A stretch of DNA of 35,384 nt. Source: Phenylobacterium sp. GTDB lineage: Bacteria; Pseudomonadota; Alphaproteobacteria; Caulobacterales; Caulobacteraceae. The DNA lies in the NCBI RefSeq assembly GCF_025934275.1, contig NZ_JAICYI010000037.1:1-35384 (forward strand), written 5' to 3'. Below, one piece after another: positions 15,146-23,014 of this stretch (positions are counted from its first letter, which is position 1; each line of letters begins with the position of its first letter). A program made the position numbers and the translations under genes. The notes below the pieces were generated by a model. That model was not told where the DNA came from. It searched no databases and saw nothing but the letters and a program-made list of their open reading frames with translations.

Positions 15146-17407
15146 TCAGCTCGCACCGCCGGGCGGCTCCGACACAGGCCTTTGCCCGGCGGCGGCGTCC
15201 AGCAGCAGGTAGAGCCGCCCGCTCCCGGAGGCGAGCAGGCGAGCGAGCGCGTCGCTCCGCTCCGGACCGGCGAACTCGGCGAGCCGTCGGTCGAAGGAGA
15301 CCAGATAGGCCGCGCTGCGGGCCGCCAGCGCCGGGTTGCTCCTGAGGCTCGCGGAGAGCCGCGAGACGGCGGTGGGGGCGAGCCTCGCCACCAGGTGGCG
15401 GGCCCTGGGGCGCTCACTGCCGGCCACGGCCGCGACCACATCGCCCAGCGCCTTGTCGGCCACGGCGCGCATCGGCTCGATGCCCATGCGCTGCAGCTGG
15501 CGCAGCAGTTCGCGCTCGTCGTTCTGGGGCGGCGCGGCCGCGTCGGACTGCGCCGGCGAGGCCTCCGCCTCCCATGCGGCGCGGAGCGCGCTCGACCAGC
15601 GCTCCTCGGTCATGTCGACGACGGCGTCGTCGGCGTCGACGGCCTGGGCGGAAGCTGGCGGAGCCGCCGTCTCCGCCTTGGCGGATTCGGGAGGGGTCGC
15701 GGGCGCGGCGTCCGGCTCGGCGACACGAGCGGCCGCGGAGCGGGCGCCGCGGCGGGCGATGCGCGGCGCCGGGGCATGCTCGGCCGCTGCGGCCGAGCCC
15801 CTCCGCTCCCGCTTCGGCTTCTGGGCGGTTCCGGGATCGGGGTCGAGCGGGAGCGCCGGCGGCGTTGCGGCGGCCGGATCGGCCCCCATCAGCCGCAGCG
15901 CGTCACTGAGCGAGGCGAAGTGGCGGCGCATCCGCTCCTGGAAGGCCTCGTCGACCGCCCGGGCTTCTTCGCTGGTCCGCCGCGAGACCTGCAGCAGCTC
16001 GTCGGCCGCGCGCGCCACGGTCTCCTGCAGCCGCCCCAGGGACTCGCGGCCGGCCTCGGGCAGCCGCTCCGCCCCCTTCTCCAGCACCGAGACGGCGCCC
16101 GTCCATTCCTCCACCGCGGCGCGCGCCGCTCCGGCGATTGCGGCCATCCGCTGCTCGGCGCCTGCGCTCCAGGACTCGACCAGCTCGGAGGAGCTTTCGA
16201 GTTGCCGGCGCGTCTCCTCCGACAGCCGGTCGGCGGCGGTTCGGGCCTGCTCGGTGGACTCGGCGAGGGCGGACAGGATGCCGCGGGCGTGCTCCTGCAG
16301 CTCTTCGCGCTGTCCGGCCGCGCTCTGCGAAATCGAGGCCAGCACCTGACTCATGGTCTCGTCGCGCCGGCCATGCTCGGCGCGCGCGGTCTCGAGCGCG
16401 GCGGCGAATCGTTGGTCCGCCTGTTGCAGCAAGGCCAGCAGTGTCTCGCCGCTGCTCTGGACCGCGGCCGCCGCCTGCTCGGCGCTCGCGCGCGAAGCCT
16501 CCACCAGGCCGGTGAGCCGGGCGGCATGCTGGTCCATGCTTGCGCCGAGCAGGTCGGTGTCGACGCGCAGCGACTGGGCGGTGCGGTGGACGGCCTCGCT
16601 CTGCTCGCGAAGCGCTGCGGTGGCGTTTTCCACCTGCGCCACCAAGCCGATCTGCTGCAGGCCGGAGAGCTCCCGCTTGAGCTGCTCACCCGCCGCTGCG
16701 ACGGCGCGGCCGGCGTCCTCCGCGGTGGCGGTCAACCTGCGCGACTGCTCCGCCACGCTCGCCTCGGCGAGGTCCAGCTGCGTCTCGGCCGCCCGGGTCG
16801 CCTCGCTCAGCGCTTCGGCCTGCCGCGAGGCGAGCTCCGCCAGCCGCGCGCCGCGGGTCTCCAGGGCCTCGATGTTCTCAGCGAGCTTCTGGTTCTGGCC
16901 CTCGACGATGCCGGCCAGCTCCCCGGCGGTCCTGACCGAGGCGACCGAGGCGGCGTTCAGACGGTCGGCTTCGCGCGCTAGCGCCTCGCGCAGCGCCGTG
17001 GCGCCGCCGGCGGCCGTCTCGGCGGCGCTCGCGCTCCGCGCGATCTCTTCGCGCAGGGATCGCAGGACTTCGGCCGGGCCGGTCCACTGCGAGGTCTCGG
17101 CGAGCGCACGTTGCGCCGTCCCCTCGGCGCGGCTGGCCTGCAGCGCGAGCGTCTGTCCCTGCTTGACCAGGTAGGCGGCGCCCCACACGCAGGCGGCGGG
17201 GCCGGCGGCCAACAGCACCAAGAGCGCCAAGGCGAAGGCGTCATCGTGGATCGGGGCGACCTGCCCGCGATAGCCGATGGCGAAGGCGATCGGGGCCGCG
17301 GCCCACAACAGGGAGATGGCGAGGGCCGCGATGTAGACCGGCTGGCGGGCTCCCGCTGAGGCCTGGCCCCGCTCGTCCTTCGACTGTCTTCGGAGGTTGA
17401 GTTTCAT
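15146..17407 (-). CDS. tipN: Two-membrane-segment coiled-coil polarity protein, TipN-like
   Basis: This protein of about 753 residues starts at the ATG at 17407. Two hydrophobic segments lie near the N-terminus (AALAISLLWAAAPIAFAIGY at ~25-44 and FALALLVLLAAGPAACVWG at ~55-75). About 450 residues rich in Ala, Glu, Gln and Arg follow with heptad character, then a Pro/Ala-rich stretch and a C-terminal helical domain (ELLRQLQRMGIEPM, RHLVARLAPTAVSRL). This is the architecture reported for Caulobacter TipN, a membrane-anchored landmark of the new pole that sets the axis of polarity. The assignment is by architecture and lineage rather than a diagnostic motif. It could instead be another long coiled-coil protein, and chemoreceptor-like or RmuC-like functions are not excluded. 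It heads a minus-strand set with the nucleotidyltransferase and GT2 genes. Confidence 0.55.
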   Translation of the reverse strand: MKLNLRRQSKDERGQASAGARQPVYIAALAISLLWAAAPIAFAIGYRGQVAPIHDDAFALALLVLLAAGPAACVWGAAYLVKQGQTLALQASRAEGTAQRALAETSQWTGPAEVLRSLREEIARSASAAETAAGGATALREALAREADRLNAASVASVRTAGELAGIVEGQNQKLAENIEALETRGARLAELASRQAEALSEATRAAETQLDLAEASVAEQSRRLTATAEDAGRAVAAAGEQLKRELSGLQQIGLVAQVENATAALREQSEAVHRTAQSLRVDTDLLGASMDQHAARLTGLVEASRASAEQAAAAVQSSGETLLALLQQADQRFAAALETARAEHGRRDETMSQVLASISQSAAGQREELQEHARGILSALAESTEQARTAADRLSEETRRQLESSSELVESWSAGAEQRMAAIAGAARAAVEEWTGAVSVLEKGAERLPEAGRESLGRLQETVARAADELLQVSRRTSEEARAVDEAFQERMRRHFASLSDALRLMGADPAAATPPALPLDPDPGTAQKPKRERRGSAAAAEHAPAPRIARRGARSAAARVAEPDAAPATPPESAKAETAAPPASAQAVDADDAVVDMTEERWSSALRAAWEAEASPAQSDAAAPPQNDERELLRQLQRMGIEPMRAVADKALGDVVAAVAGSERPRARHLVARLAPTAVSRLSASLRSNPALAARSAAYLVSFDRRLAEFAGPERSDALARLLASGSGRLYLLLDAAAGQRPVSEPPGGAS

Positions 17408-17592
17408 CGCCTTCGCGCTCGCCCCGTTAAGCCCGAGCCCGGCGCCCAGCTTCCATGCGGGGCCGCTTGACTTCAAGCGACTTGCGCGCCGAAAAGTTCA
17501 TTGTCTTCCGGGCTTGCGGCTCGCGCAGGAGGCGAGGACCTTTCCCCCGGCCGGCGTGTTCGCCGCGCGCCGGACGAGACTGGAGTTGAGCG

Positions 17593-17898
17593 ATGCCAGC
17601 CGAGACGCTTCCGCCTGCGAAGCCGATCTTCGTCGATCGCCCCGAGGTCTCGGAGGTGTTCGCCGACGGCCTGGCGCGCCTGTTCTTCGACGGGGTCTGC
17701 GTGCGCTTCGAATTCTACGTCAGCCGGTTCGACGAGCCGGAGGGCGATCAGCCGCCCAAGCAGTGGGCGTACACCGCGGCGCGAGTGATCATGTCGAGCA
17801 AGGGGGCGATCGAGCTGATGAACAACATGCGGCAGCTGGAGCGGATGTTGATCGAGCGGAAGGTGATCGCCCCCACGGCGGACTCAGGAGCGGGCTGA
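17593..17898 (+). CDS. Conserved small protein of unknown function (101 aa)
   Basis: The ATG has GGAG 8 bases upstream. The sequence has an alternating hydrophobic (beta-rich) middle, LFFDGVCVRFEFYVSRF, and a helical end, ARVIMSSKGAIELMNNMRQLERMLI. This layout is reminiscent of DUF3467-like small proteins, but the resemblance is weak and I do not assign a family. There is no signal peptide or membrane segment. It is divergent from the TipN-like gene and convergent with the Wzc-like gene. Its function is unknown. Confidence 0.75.
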   Translation: MPAETLPPAKPIFVDRPEVSEVFADGLARLFFDGVCVRFEFYVSRFDEPEGDQPPKQWAYTAARVIMSSKGAIELMNNMRQLERMLIERKVIAPTADSGAG

Positions 17899-17909
17899 GC
17901 CCGCTCCTG
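17885..17909. terminator. Bidirectional hairpin between convergent genes
   Basis: CAGGAGCGGGCT and its exact reverse complement are separated by one base, and the arms include the stop codon of the 101-aa gene. It lies 15 bp from the end of the Wzc-like gene, which converges from the right. There is no T-run, so termination strength is uncertain. Confidence 0.5.
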
Positions 17910-17923
17910 CCTCGCGGCCGCGC

Positions 17924-20137
17924 CTAGGCGTTGGCGATGTAGTAGTTCTTGAAGTAGCCGTAGTAGTCGCTGGAGTCGCCATAGCCATAGCGCGCCTGGC
18001 CCTTGACGTTGACCTTGGTCAGGAGCGCGCCCACGACATCGGCGCCGCATTCACGCAGAATGTCGACCGCCGACTGGGCCGCGCGCAGCGGGGTCTTGTT
18101 CCACTGCACGAGGTAGAGGACGCGGTCGGCCTTGCCGGCCAGGATGCGGGCGTCGGCCACGCCCAGGATCGGCGGGGCGTCGAGGATCACATAGTCGAAC
18201 TGGTTGCACAGATCCCGCAGCACCTCGTCGGTGTCTGGGTTGGAAAACAGGTCGTAGGGGATCGACTTGCCGGCCGCCGGCAGCACGAAGCAGTTGCTCT
18301 TGGGATCGTGCACCAGCGCCTCCGACAGGGGGATCTTGTCCTGCACGACCTCGACCAGGCCCACGTCGCGCATTCCGATGAGCTTGCTCACCCCGCGCTG
18401 GCGAAGGTCGCAGTCCACCAGACACACGCGCGAGCCGCTGAGCGCCAGGGTGCGCGCCAGGCAGAACGCGGTCAGGCTCTTGCCTTCGCGCGGACCGGCC
18501 GAGGTGATGGCGATCAGCTTGGCGTCGTCGTCGTGGGCCGAGACCATCAAGAAGGCGCGCAGGTTGCGGAACGCCTCGGAGAAGCCCGAGAACGGATGGC
18601 TGACGAGGTATTCCTGCGGCTGGGCGTCCGGACCGCGCAGGTTCTTCGGCTTCACCGAGCGGAAGTCCGGCAGCACGCCCGCGAACGCCACGCCCAGCTC
18701 ACGCTCGACGTCGAGGCGCGAGCGCAGGTGCTTGTCCCAGAACTCGGCCATGATGATCGCCGCGCTCGCCGAGATCAGGCCCGCGAGAAGCGCCAGCACC
18801 GCGCCGAGCTTCATGTTCGGCGACGAGGGGGCCGAGGGGACGGCGGCCTGCGAACTGATCTGGGCGTCGGCTTGCTGAATGCCGCCTTCGGCCGCGACTT
18901 CCTTGGCGCGATTGAGGTAGGCGTCGTAGATCGCCTTGGCGGCGTCGGCGCGCTGCTGCAGGCCCACCAGTCCGACGAGCGCCTGGTTGTTCGAGGCGAT
19001 GCCGCCGGCGGCCTGGCCGCGACTGGCCAGCAGCGAGGACTCGCGCCCCGCCGCCGCCGTCGCGTCGGCCTTCAGGCTGGACATGATCCGGTTGATCTCG
19101 GTCTGGATCTCGGCCCGCACGTCCTTGAGCTGCGCCTGGGTGCGTTTCACGTCGGGATAGTCGTCCGTGAAGTCAGTCTTCAGCTGGGCGAGCTTGACGG
19201 ACAGCTCGGCCTCGCGCTTGCGCAGGTCCTTGATGGTCTCGGAACCCAGCGCTGCGCCGACGTCTTGGCCGCCGCCGCCCGAGCGCAGCTGCGACTCGGC
19301 CGCCGCCAGCCGCGCGGCCTTTTCGGCGTGCTCGGCCTTGGCCGCGGCGATCTGGGTGTTGAGGTTGGTGACTTCCTGCTCGGCCATGGTCGCGCCCTCG
19401 GCGCTCATCAGCCCATGGGCGTTCTTGTATTCCTGGACATTGGCCTCGGCCACTTCGGCGTCGCGTCGCATCTTCTCGAGGCTCGCGCCGAGCTCGTGGT
19501 TGGCGCGCGACACCTGGGCGATCTTATCGTCCAGCTGCTTGGCGAGGTACTCGTCCATGTAGACGTTGGTGAGCGTCGCCGCCTTCTGGGGCGAGATGGA
19601 CGAGGCGCTGACGTAGACCACGTAGGTCTGGTCCGCCCGATGCACCGACATGTCGTGGAGCAGGTTGGAGGCGACGCGCGCCACCAGCCTCGGACTGGGA
19701 TTGGCGATGGGCGCCTTGGGCGGAATCAGGCCGAAAAGGCGGGTCGACTGCGAGGGGTTGAACTCCGGATCGTTGTAGAGCTTGAGCCGCCGCACGACGC
19801 GTTCGGCCAGCGCATCGGACCTCAGGATCTCGACCTGGGTGTCGACGGCGTTGACGTCGGCCGGAGAGACATACCCCTGCGGTTGCTGGGCCTGCGCGAG
19901 GTTCTCGCCCTTGGGATCGATCACGATCGCGCCCGTGGAGGTATAGGTCGGCGTCTTCAGGGCGAATGCGGTCACCGTCACCAGGAACACGGCTCCGCCG
20001 ACGCCGAGCGCCAGCCTGGCGCGCTGCAACAGGATCCCGAACAGCTGCCGAAGGTGCATGCGTTCAGGCTCGATCGGTCGGAAGGCTTGCCCGAGCGGTG
20101 CGGGCAGCTCATGCGAGATCGGAATGAGACTGTTCAT
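17924..20137 (-). CDS. Wzc-like polysaccharide co-polymerase with tyrosine autokinase domain
   Basis: This 737-residue inner-membrane protein has an N-terminal Wzz domain with membrane segment 1 (~42-62, GVGGAVFLVTVTAFAL), a long periplasmic coiled coil (~190-420), a Pro-rich AVPSAPSSPNMKL and membrane segment 2 (~440-465). The cytoplasmic BY-kinase domain has Walker A SAGPREGKS (~545), Walker A' CLVDCDLRQRG and Walker B VILDAPPILGVADA. The C-terminal ~20 residues carry seven tyrosines, the expected autophosphorylation cluster. It controls chain length and export together with the Wza-like protein. In Caulobacter holdfast loci the membrane and kinase parts can be separate proteins (HfsA/HfsB); here they are fused. 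An inverted repeat lies in its leader (20149-20182). Confidence 0.93.
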   Translation of the reverse strand: MNSLIPISHELPAPLGQAFRPIEPERMHLRQLFGILLQRARLALGVGGAVFLVTVTAFALKTPTYTSTGAIVIDPKGENLAQAQQPQGYVSPADVNAVDTQVEILRSDALAERVVRRLKLYNDPEFNPSQSTRLFGLIPPKAPIANPSPRLVARVASNLLHDMSVHRADQTYVVYVSASSISPQKAATLTNVYMDEYLAKQLDDKIAQVSRANHELGASLEKMRRDAEVAEANVQEYKNAHGLMSAEGATMAEQEVTNLNTQIAAAKAEHAEKAARLAAAESQLRSGGGGQDVGAALGSETIKDLRKREAELSVKLAQLKTDFTDDYPDVKRTQAQLKDVRAEIQTEINRIMSSLKADATAAAGRESSLLASRGQAAGGIASNNQALVGLVGLQQRADAAKAIYDAYLNRAKEVAAEGGIQQADAQISSQAAVPSAPSSPNMKLGAVLALLAGLISASAAIIMAEFWDKHLRSRLDVERELGVAFAGVLPDFRSVKPKNLRGPDAQPQEYLVSHPFSGFSEAFRNLRAFLMVSAHDDDAKLIAITSAGPREGKSLTAFCLARTLALSGSRVCLVDCDLRQRGVSKLIGMRDVGLVEVVQDKIPLSEALVHDPKSNCFVLPAAGKSIPYDLFSNPDTDEVLRDLCNQFDYVILDAPPILGVADARILAGKADRVLYLVQWNKTPLRAAQSAVDILRECGADVVGALLTKVNVKGQARYGYGDSSDYYGYFKNYYIANA

Positions 20138-20357
20138 GTGTGACCTGCGTTGGGACCATCTGGCGACGGCGGAAGTCCCAACAGGCCCGAGTTGCGGATG
20201 AGCGCCGCGGAAGCCTCGGCGCCACCCCCTGTCCTACTCGGGCCCGGCAGGCCCCACCGGAAGAAACTAGCTTGGCCAATAACCCCCCGCGCCTGAGGCG
20301 GTTCCTCGGCGACGCCAACAGAGGGGTCAGCAGCCCGGACGTCGTTGCCGCGGCGCC
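20138..20357. other. Gap between the Wza-like and Wzc-like genes
   Basis: These 220 bp hold no convincing gene. They include the leader of the Wzc-like gene with its inverted repeat and possibly a separate promoter. Confidence 0.4.
20149..20182 (-). promoter_or_regulatory. Inverted repeat GTTGGGAC-N18-GTCCCAAC in the Wzc leader
   Basis: Perfect 8-bp arms are separated by 18 bp, with the near arm 11 bp upstream of the ATG at 20137. It could be a spaced operator or an mRNA stem-loop next to the ribosome binding site. Confidence 0.45.
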
Positions 20358-21047
20358 TCACCAGGGACGGATCAACATGCCGAGCAGTCCGAGGAACGAG
20401 CCGCCCTGGAAGTTCTGCATGAACGACTTGGCGCCCGACTCGTCGACCACGACGATGTCGTTGCCGTAGACAGCCGGGTCCTGCTGCTTGCCGTGGCGGA
20501 TCTGATCGAGGTCGTAAAAGGCGCTGCGGCGCTGGCCCCCCACCGTGCGGAAGATCGCCACCCGGTGCGTGTTGGCGAGCCTCGGATCCGGACCGGAGGC
20601 CAGCGCGACGGCCTGCAGCAGAGTGGTCGGGCCGGGCAGGGGATAGACGCCGGGCTTGCTGACGGCGCCGTCCACGGTGACCTTCTCGCCCATCGCGTCC
20701 TTCACGGAGACCACGACGATGGGATCCTTCATGTACTTGCGCTTCAGCGCCGTGGCGATGTCGTCCGACAACTGCTCCGGCGTGCGGCCCGCGGCCTGCA
20801 CCTGGCCGATCAGGGGCAGCAGGATTCGGCCGCTCGGATCCACCTGCACCTCTTTCGAAAGGTCCGGCAGCTGCGAGACGTTGACGTCGAGCTTGTCCTG
20901 CGGACCGATCGTGTAGTCGGTGACGCCGGGCGATGAGTGGAAGCCTGCGTCCGGCGGGGGAAGGATGGTTGTGGCGGCCAGGGCGGAGGGCGCCGCCAGC
21001 GCCAGGACGGCGGCGGCGGCGAGCGAGGACGAGCGCCTGCGCATCAT
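20358..21047 (-). CDS. Wza/HfsD-like polysaccharide export lipoprotein-family protein
   Basis: This 229-residue protein has a Sec signal peptide, MMRRRSSSLAAAAVLALAAP followed by SALA, with cleavage predicted near residue 24. No lipobox cysteine is visible. The polysaccharide export (PES) domain begins DYTIGPQDKLDVNVSQLPDLS and includes VDPSGRILLPLIGQVQAAGRT. A SLBB-type segment follows (KVTVDGAVSKPGVYPLPG, TLLQAVALASG). It would form the periplasmic/outer-membrane export channel partnering the Wzc-like protein. The ATG at 21047 has GGAG 6 bases upstream, and the next codon is also ATG. It is shorter than E. coli Wza (about 380 residues), as is common in alphaproteobacteria. Confidence 0.92.
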   Translation of the reverse strand: MMRRRSSSLAAAAVLALAAPSALAATTILPPPDAGFHSSPGVTDYTIGPQDKLDVNVSQLPDLSKEVQVDPSGRILLPLIGQVQAAGRTPEQLSDDIATALKRKYMKDPIVVVSVKDAMGEKVTVDGAVSKPGVYPLPGPTTLLQAVALASGPDPRLANTHRVAIFRTVGGQRRSAFYDLDQIRHGKQQDPAVYGNDIVVVDESGAKSFMQNFQGGSFLGLLGMLIRPW

Positions 21048-21256
21048 GTGAAGCTCCAAGGAATCGCGACCAACGATTTGTGGCGCACCGCCACATGGCT
21101 CCAACTCCCACTCTGGTCAGGCTGTTCCGCGGCGCGGCCAAGAAGGTTGTGGAATCGGGCCGTAAGCCGCCCCGCCGGCCGCCCATCGCGATCGGCGCAG
21201 GTCAGGATTTGGGACAAGCTGTGCAACCGCAGCGGGTCAGGCGTGTTTTCGCCTGC
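21048..21256. promoter_or_regulatory. Divergent promoter region, Wza-like gene and small ORF
   Basis: These 209 bp lie between divergent starts. The clear feature is the 17-bp dyad at 21079-21095. No gene is recognised. Confidence 0.45.
21079..21095. promoter_or_regulatory. Dyad TGTGGCG-CAC-CGCCACA upstream of the Wza-like gene
   Basis: Perfect 7-bp arms surround a 3-bp centre, 32 bp from the ATG at 21047. Position and size suit a regulator operator overlapping the promoter or leader of the export operon. The binding protein is unknown. Confidence 0.45.
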
Positions 21257-21451
21257 ATGAGCCGGGAGACGGAATCCGAACCGCGGTCGTTCGCTTATTC
21301 GCTGTCCCAGCGGGAGGACGGCTGGGCGTGGTGCGTCTATGACGAGGACGGCCTCACCGTGGCCAATGGGGCGCAGGTCAGTCGGGCGGCCGCTCTGGCG
21401 GCTATCGAACGACGACTGTCGCCATCCTGCGACGAAGAAGCCGCCGCCTAG
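21257..21451 (+). CDS. Small protein of unknown function (64 aa)
   Basis: The frame from the ATG at 21257 encodes a 64-residue acidic protein with the core SLSQREDGWAWCVYDEDG followed by a helix AAALAAIERRLS. The strand-turn-strand-helix layout looks like a folded domain rather than a chance frame, and a terminator follows directly. There is no clear ribosome binding site; the frame is open upstream, so an earlier non-ATG start is possible. It is divergent from the Wza-like gene and upstream of the sugar-phosphate transferase. Its function is unknown. Confidence 0.6.
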   Translation: MSRETESEPRSFAYSLSQREDGWAWCVYDEDGLTVANGAQVSRAAALAAIERRLSPSCDEEAAA

Positions 21452-21461
21452 ATCGGTGCGC

Positions 21462-21486
21462 GGGGCCCGTGCGGGCCCGTCGTTTT
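21462..21486 (+). terminator. Intrinsic terminator after the 64-aa gene
   Basis: GGGCCCG pairs with CGGGCCC across a very short centre, followed by TCGTTTT. The hairpin plus T-run begins about 11 bases after the stop at 21451. Confidence 0.7.
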
Positions 21487-21630
21487 GCGCGCCGGCTCGG
21501 GTCGTGGGCCGCCCTCAGACCACAGAGATGATCATTTTCTAAGCTGTCGGAACCACCAACCGTAGCAATTGGTTTTCGGTCCGTTAACGCGGCGGAGAGT
21601 GGCTCCGCCGGCCAGCTTCCGAACTGATCG

Positions 21631-22308
21631 ATGTCCGAAATTGTCTATGTGAACCGGGTCTCGCATGGGACCCGGCAGCGGTTGCGCAAGGTCTCGACCG
21701 ACGAGGTCTTGACCGAAACCATGAACTTGCTCATCGCGATTGTCGCGTTGGTGTTCCTGGCGCCGGTGATGATCGCCGTCGCGATCGCGGTGTTCGCCCA
21801 GGACGGCGGACCGATCCTGTTCGCCCATCGCCGCATCGGCCAGAACGGCCGCCATTTCTACTGCCTCAAGTTCCGCACCATGGCCGTCGACGCCGAACGC
21901 CGGCTGGCGGATCTCCTGGCCAGCGATCCCGACGCGCGCGCCGAGTGGGAGCGGGATCACAAGCTCCGCAACGATCCGCGCGTGACCCCGCTGGGCGCGT
22001 TTCTCCGGCGCTCGAGCCTGGACGAGCTGCCGCAGCTGTTCAACGTGCTGCGCAGCGAGATGAGCCTCGTCGGGCCGCGTCCGATCGTCGACGCCGAGAT
22101 CGCCAAGTACGGCCGCCGCTTCGACCACTACTGCGCGGTGCGGCCGGGGATCACCGGGCTGTGGCAGGTGAGCGGGCGCAACGACACGAGCTATCGCACG
22201 CGGGTCGCCCTGGACTGCGTCTATGCCCGCGAGCGCAGCATCGTCCTGGACAGCTACATCATCCTCGCGACGGTGCCGGCGGTGCTCAGCCGCCGCGGAT
22301 CCTACTGA
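21631..22308 (+). CDS. Undecaprenyl-phosphate sugar-phosphate transferase (initiating enzyme)
   Basis: This 225-residue member of the bacterial sugar transferase family (WbaP/PssY/HfsE C-terminal domain type) has one membrane segment, [20 protein letters not shown], near residues 32-51. The catalytic block follows: [42 protein letters not shown] and [13 protein letters not shown]. It moves a sugar-1-phosphate from a nucleotide sugar to undecaprenyl phosphate, starting the repeat unit at the inner membrane. It lacks the large N-terminal multi-pass region of full WbaP and resembles the short PssY form. The ribosome binding site is poor. The sugar (glucose, galactose or other) cannot be predicted. 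Confidence 0.93.
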   Translation: MSEIVYVNRVSHGTRQRLRKVSTDEVLTETMNLLIAIVALVFLAPVMIAVAIAVFAQDGGPILFAHRRIGQNGRHFYCLKFRTMAVDAERRLADLLASDPDARAEWERDHKLRNDPRVTPLGAFLRRSSLDELPQLFNVLRSEMSLVGPRPIVDAEIAKYGRRFDHYCAVRPGITGLWQVSGRNDTSYRTRVALDCVYARERSIVLDSYIILATVPAVLSRRGSY

Positions 22309-22325
22309 GGTCGAGTCGGCCTCAG
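22305..22325. terminator. Weak inverted repeat between convergent genes
   Basis: CTGAGG and CCTCAG are separated by 9 bp, spanning the convergent stops of the sugar transferase and SGNH esterase genes. It is short and lacks a T-run. Confidence 0.3.
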
Positions 22326-22963
22326 CGGCGCCCCCGCATCACCTTCGCCACGACCGGCGCGAGGCGGGCCGCGATCATTCGCACGCCGCGCGCATTGGGG
22401 TGGATCCCGTCGGCCTGATTGAGCGCGGGATTGCGTTCCACGCCTCCCAGCAGGTCCGGATAGAAGGCCACATGGTGGGCGCGGGCCACGTCCGAGAAGG
22501 CGGCGTCGAAGTCGCGCGCATAGCCGGCCCCGATCTCCCGCGGCGCGTGGATCCCGCAGAGCACGACGCCCAGGTGACGCTCCGCCAGTCGGGCGAGGAT
22601 CTTGTCGAGGTTGGCGCGGGTGGCCTTTGGGTCGAGGCCCTGCAGCAGGTCGTTGCCTCCCAGGGCGACCACCACGACCGAAGTGTCCGGCCGGATCGAG
22701 AAGCCGAGACGCCCCAGGCCGTCGGCGGTGGTGTCGCCGGAGACGCCGGCGCCGCGAACCGTGTTCGCCACGCCCAGCCGTTCGAGCGCGAGGTGCAGCT
22801 GGTTCGGCAGCGCGTCGCGTCCCGGCAGGCCGAGCCCGGCCGTGATGGAGTCGCCCAGGATGGTCACCACCTCGCCGCGGGCGGCGAGCGCCCGCACCGG
22901 CAGAGCGGCCAGGCTCGCCGCGAGCAGCGTGCGGCGGGAGAGGCGGTGAGATGTATCGGCCAT
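22322..22963 (-). CDS. Tat-exported SGNH/GDSL esterase (TesA/arylesterase-like)
   Basis: The 213-residue precursor has a twin-arginine-type signal, HRLSRRTLLAASLAALPV, with a cleavage region ending RALAA. Block I is ILGDSITAGLGL (nucleophile Ser), block II RGAGVSGDTT carries the oxyanion Gly, block III ALGGNDLL carries Asn, and block V DGIHPNARG carries Asp and His. All catalytic positions are therefore present. Relatives hydrolyse lysophospholipids, acyl-CoA or aryl esters in the periplasm. It is divergent from an ABC transporter of the YbbA-YbbP type; the same three genes are neighbours in enterobacteria, which strengthens the assignment. The natural substrate is unknown. Confidence 0.92.
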   Translation of the reverse strand: MADTSHRLSRRTLLAASLAALPVRALAARGEVVTILGDSITAGLGLPGRDALPNQLHLALERLGVANTVRGAGVSGDTTADGLGRLGFSIRPDTSVVVVALGGNDLLQGLDPKATRANLDKILARLAERHLGVVLCGIHAPREIGAGYARDFDAAFSDVARAHHVAFYPDLLGGVERNPALNQADGIHPNARGVRMIAARLAPVVAKVMRGRR

Positions 22964-23005
22964 ACGCCTGTCCTATGTAGGAGAAGACGCCCGTCGCCAA
23001 CGCCT

Positions 23006-23009
23006 GAGG
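23006..23009 (+). promoter_or_regulatory. Ribosome binding site GAGG deciding a TTG start
   Basis: GAGG lies 5 bases before TTG at 23015. No ATG or GTG in frame would keep the first beta strand of the ATPase without running into the esterase promoter. Confidence 0.6.
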
Positions 23010-23014
23010 CCCGA

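Noticed and set aside
15110..16981. A 620-codon open frame antisense to the TipN-like gene
   Set aside because: Its Gly/Arg/Leu-rich composition is the mirror of an Ala/Glu/Arg coiled coil; it shows no start context or recognisable motif.
18308..20143. A 600-codon open frame antisense to the Wzc-like gene
   Set aside because: Its sequence is Arg/Gly/His-rich and lacks domains, while the opposite strand encodes a complete, well-conserved co-polymerase. Long antisense frames are expected at this GC content.
21584..21590. Possible CtrA site at GTTAAC upstream of the sugar transferase
   Set aside because: Only one TTAA half-site is present; the second half at the 7-bp spacing is missing.
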